This document shows, piece after piece, positions 35,025 through 46,590 of a stretch of 64,000 nt of DNA. The notes beneath the pieces were generated by a model. That model was not told where the DNA came from. It was given only the letters and a program-made list of their open reading frames with translations, and ran no database searches. The DNA comes from Cynocephalus volans (lineage: Eukaryota; Chordata; Mammalia; Dermoptera; Cynocephalidae). The number at the start of each line of letters is the position of its first letter. The first letter of the stretch is position 1. The stretch covers positions 159,255,869 through 159,319,868 of the forward strand of contig NC_084463.1 of NCBI RefSeq assembly GCF_027409185.1, in the 5' to 3' direction. The translations under genes and the position numbers were made by a program.

Positions 35025-35260
35025 GTGGTTAAGAGCAGGTTTTTGCATCAAGGTTCTCTGTTTTGGAATCCTGGGTCAGCCTCTACTGTGACCTAAACTT
35101 CCTTAATCCCTCTGTGCCTGTTTGCTCATCTGTAAAATGGTATGAATAACATAACAGTATCTATTTTGTAGGTATAGTTGTAGTGAACATTGTGTTAAAT
35201 ATAAAGCTCTTAGTACACCACCTGGCACATCTAATAATCATTGTATTTATTGTTCCAGTT
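35025..35260 (+). mobile_element. MIR SINE
   Basis: GTGGTTAAGAGCAGG ... TGCTCATCTGTAAAATGGTA ... CACCACCTGGCACATCTAAT spans most of MIR. Confidence 0.78.
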
Positions 35261-37329
35261 GAGCACTTAGTGAATTTTCTCTGAGCACCACACAAATCCA
35301 AGTCAGCATAAGGGATGTACGTTGGAATTTCTGTTATCAATTGAAAGAATCTTGTTCTCCTTAGCTTCTTCCAGCCATTGGGGTTCCATAGGTGCTGTTT
35401 CTAGTATTTCTGGTTTTTTAAAATTTGTTTATTTTTGTTGATTGGTTTGTTGTTGTTGTTTTTAACCAATCAGCTATCTAAAAGAAAATAGAATGGTGTT
35501 GGAGAGGTTTGTGTACTTTTGAGAGCACTTTTTGAAAAACGGTAGGGTTTTTTTGTTTTTGTTTTTGTTTTTAATATGGCATCAATATTAGGCAGTTTTA
35601 CTGATTAAAGGGGAAAAAAAACTACCCACTGACTGCCCATATTTGTGTGCCGTGAATATTGGTGGTTGGTGTGTAGCCTCATCAATGGCTGGAAGGCCAA
35701 ATCCAAAGTCACCAGAGCAAGAATTTGGTTCTGGGTGTTAGAGGGGAGCCCTAGGGTTCCTCCATGCAAGGCCCCACCAAGTGCAGAATTTCTCTCATCG
35801 TGTTTCTTTCTTAAAGTGCAGTATTAACTGACCCTTTAGCCACAGGAGAAGGCTCCCTGTTTCTCATAAAGACCATGTGGGAACTTAGCAGCATATGATT
35901 GTAGGTTCCTTTTTCGCTAGCAGAGAAGTCCTTCAAGGGCGGGTTCTTGTTACCTCCCCTTTGAGAGGCCTGAAGACAGGCGGTCATTTCTCAGCTTCTG
36001 TGAATTTGTGGACTTTGAGTCTTGGGCCGAGATTTTGGTCTCCATTGCTTCCTTGTTTATCTTCATCTCTTGCCATTTCTGGAGCCTGAATGCCATGTCA
36101 GAATAGTAAGTAAGTTGCTTAGTTTTTTCACATTGCAACTGTGGTGGGGGAGGAGGGTAACAGTGTCACCTCTGTGCTCATCAGGGAATATTTCTTTCAC
36201 TGTTTTCCTCTTCCTTTTGACCACTCTTCTGACTTGTCACACTTCCTTTTTTTTTTTTTTTTTTTCCTGTTTGGTTTCTTTGAACTCCCTTCCTTCATCA
36301 TCACATCTGTGTTCCTCTCCATCTCAGGTTTTCATCTCCTCGTCCCATTCTCCCTTACATGATTCTGTGCCTTTTTTGTGGCATGACTCAGGAGAGGAAT
36401 TTTCATAGTCTGAGATCTTCTTCACATATAGAATCCCAGAATCACCAACTCCTTTCTTTTTCTCATTCTGCTGATTTCTGTAGAGTTAAGGATTTGCTGC
36501 TTTAGAAAACATGTTCTTAGACTGTGAGCTCTGCAAGTAAAAAGGAAAAAAAAGTTCTTTTTGTGTCTTTGGAGCCACCTTCCTTAGTAAAGCCAGGCTT
36601 GGCGACCTGACAACTTATTAGGGACTGCATCCTGGTTTCCTTGGTGACAGGGTCTAAGCTGGGTCTGGGCCGTTTCCTCTGGCCTATCAGGAATGCCATA
36701 AGTCTAGAACCTGTTTTGGGAGTGCTCTGGGGAGGCACTTGTTAATTTTGAGTGCAATATTGAATTTAGTTCTAAATGCTGTCTTGGGAACCTGGGGGGT
36801 CACTAAGACCTTTTTGGGTGGTGTACAAAGTCACAATTATTTTCATCATAACATTAACACAGTATTTGCCTTTTTCACTCTCATTCTCTCACTAGTATAC
36901 AATGGCATTTTCCAGAGGCTAAGTGATGTGTGGTGACATCATCAATCTTTTGGCTAATGAAATGTGTGATGTTTTCTTGTGTTTTCCAGAATTTTTAAGG
37001 TGGTACTTTAAGGTATAAATATAGAAGTTTTCAGTATGGACTCAGTTTGATCTTGATACTTCTGCTGTGTTCTTACTAGCTCTCTTCAGTTATACCTGCT
37101 GTAATTTCCCTGGTAAACTTCAATTTTTTCTGATAGTTATTTTGAAATCCCAGCATTTTCCTGGCAACTTTGAGGAAACATAATGAGAAGTAAGTACAAT
37201 TTGTAAAATTTACTTGTAGAAACTTTTGGGAAAACTTCTAATTTGACAAGTTTTATTAACAACTTATTTTAACACTATATTTTATTCTAAAATAGTAGAA
37301 AATTTATAGTATTTCTCTTATATTTAAGG

Positions 37330-39235
37330 ACGGATTGTTGGCTTAAAAAAGGGAGATTAGAAGACTTTCTTTTTCAACCCGTGGCTACAACTTCTGTGTT
37401 TAAAGACACTGAAGTGGACATATCAACATGTGTAAGGCAGGACTGTACTCCAAAGAAACTGGGCAAAACTGCAAATGAGAAGTGTAAAAACAAAGAAAAG
37501 AAATGAACGTATAATGAAAGTTATCATCCCAGCTTTGTAGATGTTAATCATGGACCTTATTGTGTCTTATGCAACAGAACATTTTCGTGTAGTATTATGG
37601 CGCCAGTTAGGTTGTGACATTGTATCAAGATCAGTCATTCAGAGTGTAAAGAAAAAGAAATTGAATATTTTAAGAGTTCCTACCGTGAGCTCTTTAAAAG
37701 CCAAAATTTGTTCCAGCTTTTCAAACTAGAAATGAAAAAGTCACCGAAGACTCATACAGGATAAGTTACCACATTGCTTTGGCTGGAGAAGGCCACATAG
37801 TAGCTGAGAAGCTAATAGTCTTGAATATCTGACATTCCTGAATGCCCAGTGGATGAAAAGTCAGAATTCAGGGCAGTGCCACTTCAAATGTTACCACGAT
37901 TCATCAAATTAAAGATTTAGCTGCAAACATGAAGACTGAGTTAATATCTTGTTCATAGAATTTTACTTTCACCTTACTGATGAGCACGTCTACAGACGTG
38001 GCTTGACTTGCTGTATCAGCACCAACTACTCTTCGAAGAATAATTTTTTTGTGTGAATTTATTTATCACCATTTATCACAAGTGGTGATAAATATCCAAA
38101 GGGTTGAATAACTTTTGGAATCTCATGATTTATCCTGGAACAACTTCATTTCCATTTGCCCTGTTGGTGCAGAAGCAATGGCAGAGAAAACTGCTGGTGC
38201 CATCACACAAATCAAGGCAGGGGCACCAAACTACCAGTGGTCATAGTCATGGTCTTCTTTCCTGCCACACACTGCAGCTGGAAATTTATTTATTTATTTA
38301 TTTTTTGCGGCTGGTCAGTACAGGGATCTGAACCTGTGACCTTGGTGTTATAAGGCTGCGCTCTAACCAACTGAGCTAATCGGTCAGCCCCTGCAGTTGG
38401 AAATTTTAAAAAGTCATTCACACTTGAGTGTCCTGGATGAAGGACTAAAAATTATTAATTTTTATCAGACCTTGACCCTCTAATAAAAGTCTCTTTAATA
38501 TTCTGAGTAATTAAACGCGAAGTATCCATGACGCACTGCTGCTGTATGGCGTAGTACAATGGTTGTTGTCTTGAGGAAAACCACGTGTAGCTACAGTTGT
38601 CATTGTTTTTACTTGAAAGAACAATTAATGGACAAACTATAATTATTCATACGCAAGTATTTAGTAGGCATTTTCTTGAAAATTAACAAAATGAGCCTGT
38701 CACTGTTGCCAGTGATAAAATTCATGTTTCAAGTGAAAATTAGAATTTTGACAAACTTGTATCATCAAAGATTTCTCTGATGAGATCAGTGGTAAAATAT
38801 GAATATGATTTTTTGGTATTGTGTGAGATGTCAGTATTTGGAAATTCTGTGTAATTCAGTGAAGGAATATTTTCCAGATTGCCAGTGAGTAAAAGCCATT
38901 CAAAGTGCAGGATGACCAGTGGACTTTAATGTAAAGATATACAGAAGGTTCCTTGATAAAATTTCAGATTCCACATTGCAATGCCTTTAAAAACTGCCAC
39001 TTGTTGAGTTTTGGTCTAGTATCACAGAAGAAAATCCTCAGTATCTGAAAGGCTATCAAACTCCATTTTTCAACTACATGTCTGTGTGAAGTGAGATTTT
39101 CTTCATGTACTTCAACCAAAACAGCATATTGAAACACATTGAATGCAGAAGCAGATATGAGGAGTCAGCTGTCTTCTGTTGAGCCAGACATTAAAGAGAT
39201 GTGCAAGAATATAAAACAGTGTGACTCTGTCAGGA
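37330..39235 (+). pseudogene. hAT transposase remnant (non-functional)
   Basis: The former transposase ORF of the Charlie-type element, with numerous in-frame stops and shifts and a CYN SINE at 38,288. The longest intact piece is about 60 codons (37,541-37,729). No single frame spans a domain, so no protein is expected. Confidence 0.6.
38288..38390 (-). mobile_element. CYN-type SINE, tRNA-Ile monomer, inside the hAT relic
   Basis: Minus-strand monomer ending CAACTGAGCTAATCGGTCAG. Flanks CTGCAGCTGGAAATTT / CTGCAGTTGGAAATTT show that it interrupts the older Charlie-type element. Confidence 0.85.
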
Positions 39236-39246
39236 AATTTCATTTT

Positions 39247-39707
39247 ATTTTGGAGAGTATAGTTTCTTTATTAAAAATAGGTTATTTATATAAAGTATAA
39301 TTGGTTTATTGTTATTTCGAATGAAAATTTTAAAAAATTATCAGTTTTAATTTTTAATAAGGTAGCTATGGATAGCTATAACCCACATAAACAAAAGATC
39401 TTTGCAGTCCTCAATAATTTTTTAAGTAATGAAGAGTTACTAGGACCAAAAAGTAGGAAAGCCATTGCTATAGACAAAACTTGGGTTGATTGACACTGGT
39501 CTTGATTAGTTGATTACTTGCTCTGACTTTATAAGGAGCCCTTGTTTTGCGGTTCCTAGCCCCTGTATGATCCCTGCCTGGGCCTCAAGAAGGGACTTTG
39601 GTTTTCAGTCCTTCTGGTTTTGGAAGCTGGTTCTCTGTGACCTGAGGGACTTTGACCAAAGTTAGCCGATTTCCTTCTTCTGATACATGTAGCATCGGCT
39701 CTCTGAG
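39247..39707 (+). repeat. Triplicated block, copy 1
   Basis: The first ~230 bp is the right end of the Charlie-type element. The last ~225 bp (from 39,479, ACTTGGGTTGATT..., to CTCTGAG) is flanking DNA that also follows the same transposon end in copies 2 and 3. Shared landmarks include GGGCCTCA and ACTTTGACCAAAGTT. Confidence 0.85.
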
Positions 39708-39727
39708 TTTTGTTGTTGTTGTTGATG

Positions 39728-39893
39728 TTTTTCCCTTAAATATGGAGCTTGTTTATTCTTTTTTCCCTCTTTCTCTTTATTCCTTAAATCTTTTTCTTTT
39801 TCTCATTTTTCCTTTCTTTTCGTTTTATTTTTTCTTTTTCTCATTTTTCATTTTTTATACTCTTCTTTTCATGTGCCTTCTTTCCCATTTCTT
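39728..39893 (+). repeat. Long T/C-rich low-complexity tract
   Basis: Almost pure pyrimidines (TTTTTCCCTCTTTCTC..., TTTCTTTTTCTCATTTTTCC) between copy 1 of the triplicated block and a SINE. Confidence 0.75.
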
Positions 39894-40055
39894 ATTTTTT
39901 TTAAAGATGACCGATAAGGGGGTCTCAACCCTTGGCTTGGTGTTGTCAGCACCACACTCAGCCAGTGAGCAAACTGGCCATCCCTATATAGGATCCGAAC
40001 CCGTGGCCTTGGTCTTATTAGCACCGCACTCTACCGAGTGAGCCACGGGCCATCC
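39894..40055 (-). mobile_element. CYN-type SINE, dimeric form
   Basis: AAAGATGACCGATAAGGGGG through GAGCCACGGGCC in minus orientation. Flanking duplication is imperfect (TTCCCATTTCTTA / TTCCCCGTTTCTTTA). It sits between copies 1 and 2 of the triplicated block. Confidence 0.82.
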
Positions 40056-40117
40056 TTTTTTTCCCCGTTTCTTTAATTGTTAGTATTTGTTTTTCGTTTT
40101 TTTGGTCTGCCAATGTG

Positions 40118-40248
40118 GGTTTTTTTTTTTTTTTTTTTTGTCTTTTTCGTGAGTGCACCGGCCATTCCTATATAGGATCTGAACCCGCGGCGGGAGCGTT
40201 GCTGCGCTCCCAGCGCCACACTCTCCCGAGTACGACACAGGCTCGGCC
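40118..40248 (-). mobile_element. CYN-type SINE, GAGCCCG form
   Basis: Minus-strand copy flanked by CTGCCAATGTG at 40107-40117 and 40249-40259. It lies 62 bp from the preceding SINE. Confidence 0.86.
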
Positions 40249-40322
40249 CTGCCAATGTGTTTTGATTGCATCATAAAATCAGTTCATCAGGTGGAGACTT
40301 CTTTTAGTATGTATTTAGTTGT

Positions 40323-40882
40323 GGTTTGGAAAATATAGTTTTTTTATGAAAAATAAGTCATTTGTGTTTATATGTAATGAGTTTATTAATGTAATGTTCT
40401 TTTAAATAAATTATTAAAATTTTTCCTCATTTCAATTTCTTATAGTAAATATTTATAGATATAGTCCATATAAATAAAAGCTTTGGGGGACTCGATTTTT
40501 TTTTTTTTTTGGCAGCTGTAAGGGGATCCAAAAAGTGCTCAGTTATTTTTGAGAATGCAAAGGGTTCCTGAAACCAAAAAGTGTAAAAGTCATGGATACT
40601 GGACAAATCATCCTGTTTAAAAAAAAAAAAAAGGGAGACTCATGGTTGTAAGAAAAACTTGGAGTTGATTTTCTCTGGCTTTGGTTGGTTGGTTTTTTGA
40701 TAACTTCGTAGGAAACCTTCATTTTGCAGTTCCCAGCCACTAATTAGGCTGGGCCTCAGGAAGGCACTTGCTCCCTTGGTTTTCAGTAGTCTAGCTGAGA
40801 AAGTTGGTTTTCAGTGACCTGAGGATCTTTGACCAAAGTTGGCTTGTTTTTTCTTTTGAATACATAACATTGGCCATGTGAG
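40323..40882 (+). repeat. Triplicated block, copy 2
   Basis: Transposon-end part from TTTGGAAAATATAGTT, then the flank from 40,657 (ACTTGGAGTTGATT...) through GGCTGGGCCTCAGGAAGGCA and CTTTGACCAAAGTTGGC to ATACATAACATTGGCC. It has gained a T-run with a SINE-like scrap (about 40,497-40,540) and an A-run (about 40,619-40,632). Confidence 0.85.
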
Positions 40883-40904
40883 TTTTTTTTTTAAAGAGTT
40901 AATT

Positions 40905-41690
40905 TTTATTTTATAAATTTTGAGGTAATTTTAAACTTACAAGAGTTTCAAAAGTATTCCAAAGAGTTCCTGTATATTCTTCACCCAGCTTTCCCTTATG
41001 TTAATGTCTTGTATAACCATAGAACATGCATCAAAATTAAGAATTATCTGAGTCAGGCCACCAGAAAAACCCCACAAAAACTAAGAATGAATCTTTGTAT
41101 AATGCTATTAACCAAAGTACAGAACTTATCAGATTTCATCAGTTTTTCCACTAATATGCTTTTTGTATTCCAGGGTCCAGCACTGCATTTAGTTTTCATG
41201 TCTCTGTCTCTATAGTCCTCTCAAATCCATGTCCATTTCTTAGTCTTTCCATGTCTTTCATGACTTTGAACAATTTTAAAGAATAGTGGCCAGTTATTTT
41301 ACAGAAAGTTCCACGGTTATGATGATCTGAAATTTTTTCATGGCCTTGTGCTTTAATTTTATTTTTTTGTTGTGGTAAAATATACATACCATAAAATTTA
41401 TTATTTTATTAGTTTTTAAGTGTACAGTCCAGTGGCATTAAGTAATTCAGAGTGTTGTGTAACCATTATCACTATTTCCAGAACTTTTTCTACTTAAGTA
41501 GAAACCATACCAGAAGAACAGTAAATCCCCATTCCCATTTCTCGCAGTCCCTTGTAACCTCTATTCTTTTTGTCTCTATGAATTTGCCTATTCGAAAGAC
41601 TTCTCATAAATGGAATCATATGATATTTGTCCTTCTGTGTCTGGCTTGTTTCATTTAGCATAATGTTTTCAAGGTTTATCTGTGTTGTAG
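40905..41690. mobile_element. Two adjoining L1 3'-region fragments
   Basis: 40,905-41,335 has TTAAACTTACAAGAGTTTCA ... GCACTGCATTTAGTTTTCAT. 41,345-41,690 has TTGTGGTAAAATATACATAC ... TCTATGAATTTGCCTATTCG ... TTAGCATAATGTTTTCAAGG. They lie between copies 2 and 3 of the triplicated block. Confidence 0.6.
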
Positions 41691-41703
41691 CTTTAATTCA
41701 TTT

Positions 41704-41865
41704 TTTTTTAAAAGATGACCGGTAAAGGGATCTTAACCCTTGACTTGGTGTTGTCAGCACCACGCTCACCCAATTGAGCTAACTGGCTATCCCTGTATAG
41801 GGATCCAAACCCGTGGCCTTGGTGTTATCAGCACCACACTCTCCCAAGTGAGTCAGGGGCTGGCC
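41704..41865 (-). mobile_element. CYN-type SINE, dimeric form
   Basis: Minus-strand dimer with duplication CTTTAATTCATTT / CTTTAATTCCATTT. It sits between copies 2 and 3 of the triplicated block, directly after an L1 3' fragment. Confidence 0.84.
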
Positions 41866-41930
41866 CTTTAATTCCATTTTAAAGGTTAGTTAGCTGACTT
41901 GGATACTAATGATGATATGTATTAGGTTGA

Positions 41931-42386
41931 TATTTTGGAAAATGTAGTTATTTTTCATTCAAAAAAAGTCAATTATAATTGTAATGGTTTTGGTAATATT
42001 ATTTTAAATTAATTGGTAGCTTAGCATTTTCTCAGTTTTAATTTTAATATAGTAAATATCATTAGCTATAACTCACATGAACAGAAGGTATTTGACATCG
42101 TCAGTAATTAAGAGTGTAAAGGATTTCCAGACAGAAGTGTGAGAACCACTTTTGTAGACAGATGTAGGGTTGATCATCTCTGTCCTTGATTGGTTGGTTA
42201 CTTGCTGTGACCTCAATGAGCCTCTGTTTTACAATTCCCAGAGTCCTGGCTGGGCCTCAGGAAGGCACTTGCTGCCTTGGTTTGCAGTTGTTTATAGATG
42301 AGGAAACTGGTTTGTCAGTGACCCAAGGAACTTTGACCAAAGTTGGCTCATTTCCTCTTTTGAATACATAGCATTGGTCTTTGTAT
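41931..42386 (+). repeat. Triplicated block, copy 3
   Basis: Transposon-end part from TTTGGAAAATGTAGTT to the hAT terminal inverted repeat text GTGTGAGAACCACT (about 42,137-42,150), the best preserved of the three. The flank then runs from 42,162 through GGCTGGGCCTCAGGAAGGCA and CTTTGACCAAAGTTGGC to ATACATAGCATTGGTC. Confidence 0.85.
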
Positions 42387-43485
42387 ATATATATTCCATT
42401 AAAAAGATCATTTGGCTTACTTGGATTTCATTATGACAGTAGGTATTTTTTTTTAAGTTTATATGTTGGCTATTGGTCAATTCCAAATTTGAAAACTGCA
42501 AAGCTTGCATAGCTTTTATCCTTGAAGAACCTTGGTGCCTACAATAGCTGAAGGCTGGTAGACTGTAGTCAATGAAGTTAGAACACCCAATAGTCTGTGC
42601 CCTGGGGGGCTGCAGAGTCTACATACTTTGTTCCTTTTTCTTTTGTGTTTTTTTTTTTAGCCCCTGTTTCTTAATGAAATGTGCCTGCCAAATATCCACA
42701 CTTATGTAGGTATATTTAATTTTCTCCTGTAAGACGTAGGCGTATTTGGTGTAACAGGGTATGAACTTTGTCTTTGCCTGGTAAGTCTTTAAGACACAGG
42801 TAAAATTGTAGTAGATATGTAAGTTTTTTTAATTACCCTATAATTGTCAACCTTGTTCTTTTGCATATAATCATCCTTCAATTTCCGTAGCACCTCTAAC
42901 TTTTAAAATCTTCCCTTAGTACAGCTAATAGTAGACCTTGGGCCTCCTCTAATGGTCATTTGGACCAGCTTTAAGCAAACCTTTTTAAATCATCTCATTT
43001 GCTCAGAATCACATCTCATCAGAATCATTAAAAAAAAAAAAAAAAAAAACTGTTTAATCAAGTGCTTGACATATCAATTTGAGTCTCCATACAGGCTTGC
43101 AGGATTATAGCTCCATTTCCCATCACTCAGCAAGTCCCATAATCCTCTGCTTTTTAAACAAAGCGTATTTCTTTTCAGATTCACACGTGGCTTTCATTTC
43201 AATTCCAGAATTGAACTTGATGTTATTTTCTCTCTATGGCCACTGGTCTGTATGGAAGATAAAGACTTTTGCTTTCAAAGATTTGTTCACTCTGTTAGCT
43301 AAGGCAATGAGTCAGTAATGGTACTTCCTGGATGGCCTTGTAAGTGCATTATTCTGTTGCAAGTCTTTGGGAAATTTGGTCTTTAAGGGAATGGACTGAG
43401 TACTTGAAGAATAGACAGTGCCCTACGCATTACCTCACTTCACATGGTTTGCTCTGAGGCTGTGTATCTTTAGCTATAGACATAA

Positions 43486-43665
43486 TAGCCAACATTTATT
43501 GAGAGCTTACTTCGTCCCAGGCACGTATTACCTGTTTTACGTTCATTAACTCATTTACTCTTTGTAATGAGATAGTAGGTATTCTTTTACGGATGAGGAG
43601 ACAGAGGCCCAGAAATGAGTAACTTGTATAAGGGTGCAAATCCAGGTGGTCCAGAGTGTGTGTCA
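43486..43665 (-). mobile_element. MIR SINE, minus strand
   Basis: CAACATTTATTGAGAGCTTA ... ACGGATGAGGAGACAGAGGC fits reverse MIR. Confidence 0.72.
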
Positions 43666-45355
43666 TTGTTGGGACTAGCCTTTCTTGGCTGTGGAGAGCC
43701 CTTCACTACTGGCTTCAGTTGTATCCAGGCAGTAGAAAATAGTTCTCTTAGAATTAGCTCCCAGTCAGTGTGGGGCAAAAAATGTCTCACAGATTAGATT
43801 TGGAGTCATGTGTGGTCTCTTCTGCCCCCAGTTGATTCTTTCTGTTCTGATCTCTCTGGCCTGTTGTAAATGGCAGAAGTGGCATGGATGCCGTGCATGC
43901 AGCTCTCTGGGCTTACCTCCCTGGTACTGAGTACTCCATGCAAGAGCTATGGGAAACTTTAAAAATACCCTATTTAATCATGGCTTCTGATTTGCTTCTT
44001 TATCTCTTCCCATCTTCTGAAATTTCAAGAACCACTTTAGAAGAACCAAAGCTGTGAGATGTAAAATGGGTAACAAGTAAATACTTCACAGCACAGGACA
44101 GTTTGGATTTCTAGATTTGACTGTCCTGCTCTGTGGCGCCCAAGAGATGTTGGGGTTCTAGATTCTTTTTTTTTGGTAAGCACCCCCACCCCCGCCGAAA
44201 AAAAAAAAAGTAAGGAGCTTTTGTGTGTAGATCTTAACTGTGTATATTTGTCCCTTTGAAACAAACTCAAGTTCTCTCTTTACAGCCCTCTGTGCCACTT
44301 ATACACACAGAGGCATGGAGCTACTTGCTCTCAGCCTTGACTGCCAAGAGCACTGAGCATTGCAGCTGGTAGTGCCAGGCCTCTGTGTGTGTTTAGGACT
44401 TGCCAGTTCAATCCTGGGAACTGAACGCTGGCCATTTTCCTGTGTCCCTTTATCCCATTGCTTGTGTAATATGCCAGTACTTCCTGTTTGCCTTTGCTTG
44501 GTCTCTCTTTCAGTTCACTTCTCTCTCCTGAAGCTGGTCCTCATAGTTATACATGTGGCCCTCCTAGACATCGGCAGTTCTTTCTTATTGGGAGTGTTTG
44601 CTTTGTGCCCCTCGACAGAATTTTAGTTAAACTTGAGCGTATAGTTTGATTTACTCGCTTGTCTGACCTTGGTAATGGTGACTTTTCTTTTAATGCAAGC
44701 CTGGGGTGAACTGCTACCCTTGATTCAAGCATCACCTAGCCACTTGTGCCCCTCTTGCTGTCCTAGCAGAGAAAGAAAGAGAGTTTGACTATATGATTGT
44801 GTTCAAAGCTGATTCACCTCTCCAAAATCACAGTTATGTGCCATTTCTAAATTACTTTAGAACCCATCTCTTTTTGTTAGAGTGGAAAAACCAAGATCCA
44901 CCTAAGTTATTTTGACAAGCGCAGACTGTTGGCTTTCATATGGGTGGTTCCCTCCCTCCCCACACCCCACCTCCAACACATTTTTATCTCTCAACAGAGG
45001 TAGCTGCTATTCACACACAGGTGTTCTTTAGTGATGAGGACCACAGCTTCCTTGGAGAGTGCATGGCAGTTTTCCTAGCTAATGAAAAGGCTGTCATAAT
45101 GGGTTAGGTCCATAGGGGCTCTGCCCTTCTGTACTTGTATTCCCAGGGAGAAAAATCTCTACCTTAATTACCGACATCATGCTGGCAGAGAGGTATGGCT
45201 GCTAATTGATTAGATGACAGTCCCTGGTGTTTATGTGGGACTGTTGGGGTGGTTTTGTTTTGTTTCAAATAAATGAATAGATTTGGGCCAGGTAAGTTGA
45301 TTTTGGAGAGATGGAGATCTGTGTAGGTATTTCCCTTTATTAATTTCATGTCTTT

Positions 45356-45503
45356 TTTTTTTTTTTTTTTTTTGTCGTTTTTTCGTGACCGGCACTCAGC
45401 CAGTGAGTGCACCAGTCAGTCCTATATAGGATCCGAACCCGCGGCGGGAGCGTCGCCGCGCTGCCAGTGCAGCACTCTACCAAGTGCGCCACGGGCTCGG
45501 CCC
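45356..45503 (-). mobile_element. CYN-type SINE, GAGCCCG form
   Basis: Perfect 16-bp duplication TTAATTTCATGTCTTT at 45340-45355 and 45504-45519 and a long T-run (antisense A-tail). Probably young. Confidence 0.9.
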
Positions 45504-46080
45504 TTAATTTCATGTCTTTAGTGCAACTTGTGTGTCTAATTTTCTTACTTGGTAGACTTGGTAGTAAGAAGTACTAAGTAGGCTTGCCTTGCCATTTTGG
45601 TGTAGGTGGTGAATAATATCTCTTCCTTTTCTGCTCTCTTCTGGTGTGTTCCCTTTCTGTTTGGTAGCACCAGATTCCTTTATTTGGCTTGGTTTTCATT
45701 CCTTCCTTCTGTTGTAGAATGGTTGAACCCTATTCTGAAATATATTTTTAAGATAGTGTTTAAAGCAAATACCCTGCCTTCCTTGAAACCACAGAAACTG
45801 CTTGTGAAACAGCTGATAAGACAGGCTGCCAATTCAGACTGTTAAAACCAATCCCTTAATGACAAAATGTCACACACTGATGTTAAACCTTCATTATAAT
45901 TGTGGTGTGAGGACTTTTCTCAATAATAAATGTTTAGGTGCTGAACTCCTAGTTTCACATTGGGAATGCTTACATTACAGAATTCTTCATGGCAAACCAT
46001 TCCAGAAGAGTCTTGTGTAGCTTATCTACTGTCCACTGTGCAAGAAAGGTTTTAAATAAACTGACTGCCATCCATCCTCA

Positions 46081-46111
<31 letters not shown>

Positions 46112-46590
46112 TTCCAGGAAGTGATTTTCTTTTCAGGTGATTTGGACCAAGCCTCACCAGCTTTTCTTGTTTTTAAGATAGGAGAAGAACTAGCTTCAGA
46201 ATTGTTTCTTTCTCCCAACAGAGGACTTGATCCTTAATCTTTATCCTCAGGCCCAGAATAAACTGACTCTTCTTCTCTTTTTAAATGGCATAGAATCTTC
46301 TGTTTGTCTAGGGAATTTTATTTCTTTCCAAGCACTTTCAGGGATGAGTATTCATTCCTCCCTATTTACTTCCCAATGAGCTCTGAAACTGCTGGTAGCC
46401 TGATGGGTAAGGGTACAGTTTAAAAACTAGGATCAATGTGAACTGAGCCATAGCACTGGTTGGATGAGAAATAAAGGAGGAGAAGACCAAGCTTGACAAC
46501 CAACAATTAAGAAATAAAGGAAAAATATGAGAGGACTTCAAAAATTCATGGAAAAATGGAATTAAAAGATAAAAATAAGAAAAATAAACT

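Larger units (their letters stand above)
36780..39475 (+). mobile_element. Decayed Charlie-type hAT DNA transposon
   Basis: About 2.6 kb without the SINE in it. Reading across broken frames gives pieces I recall from Charlie/ZBED-like transposases: near 37,330-37,500 the N-terminal WLKKGRLEDF and CTPKKLGKTANEKCKNK region; near 37,700-37,800 SYRISYHIALAGEGHTVAEK; near 37,920-37,950 DLAANMKTELISCS; near 38,160-38,200 the hAT TDGAEAM motif region; near 39,020-39,200 the C-terminal dimerisation region (PQYLKGYQTP... then IECRSRYEESA...). Many stops and frameshifts make it non-coding. The right end continues into the terminal text usually followed by AGACCAAAAAGT; the left end is not resolved. Exact Charlie subfamily not assigned. 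Confidence 0.72.

Noticed and set aside
46083-46110. Long T-run as another minus-strand SINE
   Set aside because: No tRNA-like body or target duplication follows. The runs at 29,034, 36,246 and 43,029 are likewise simple homopolymers.
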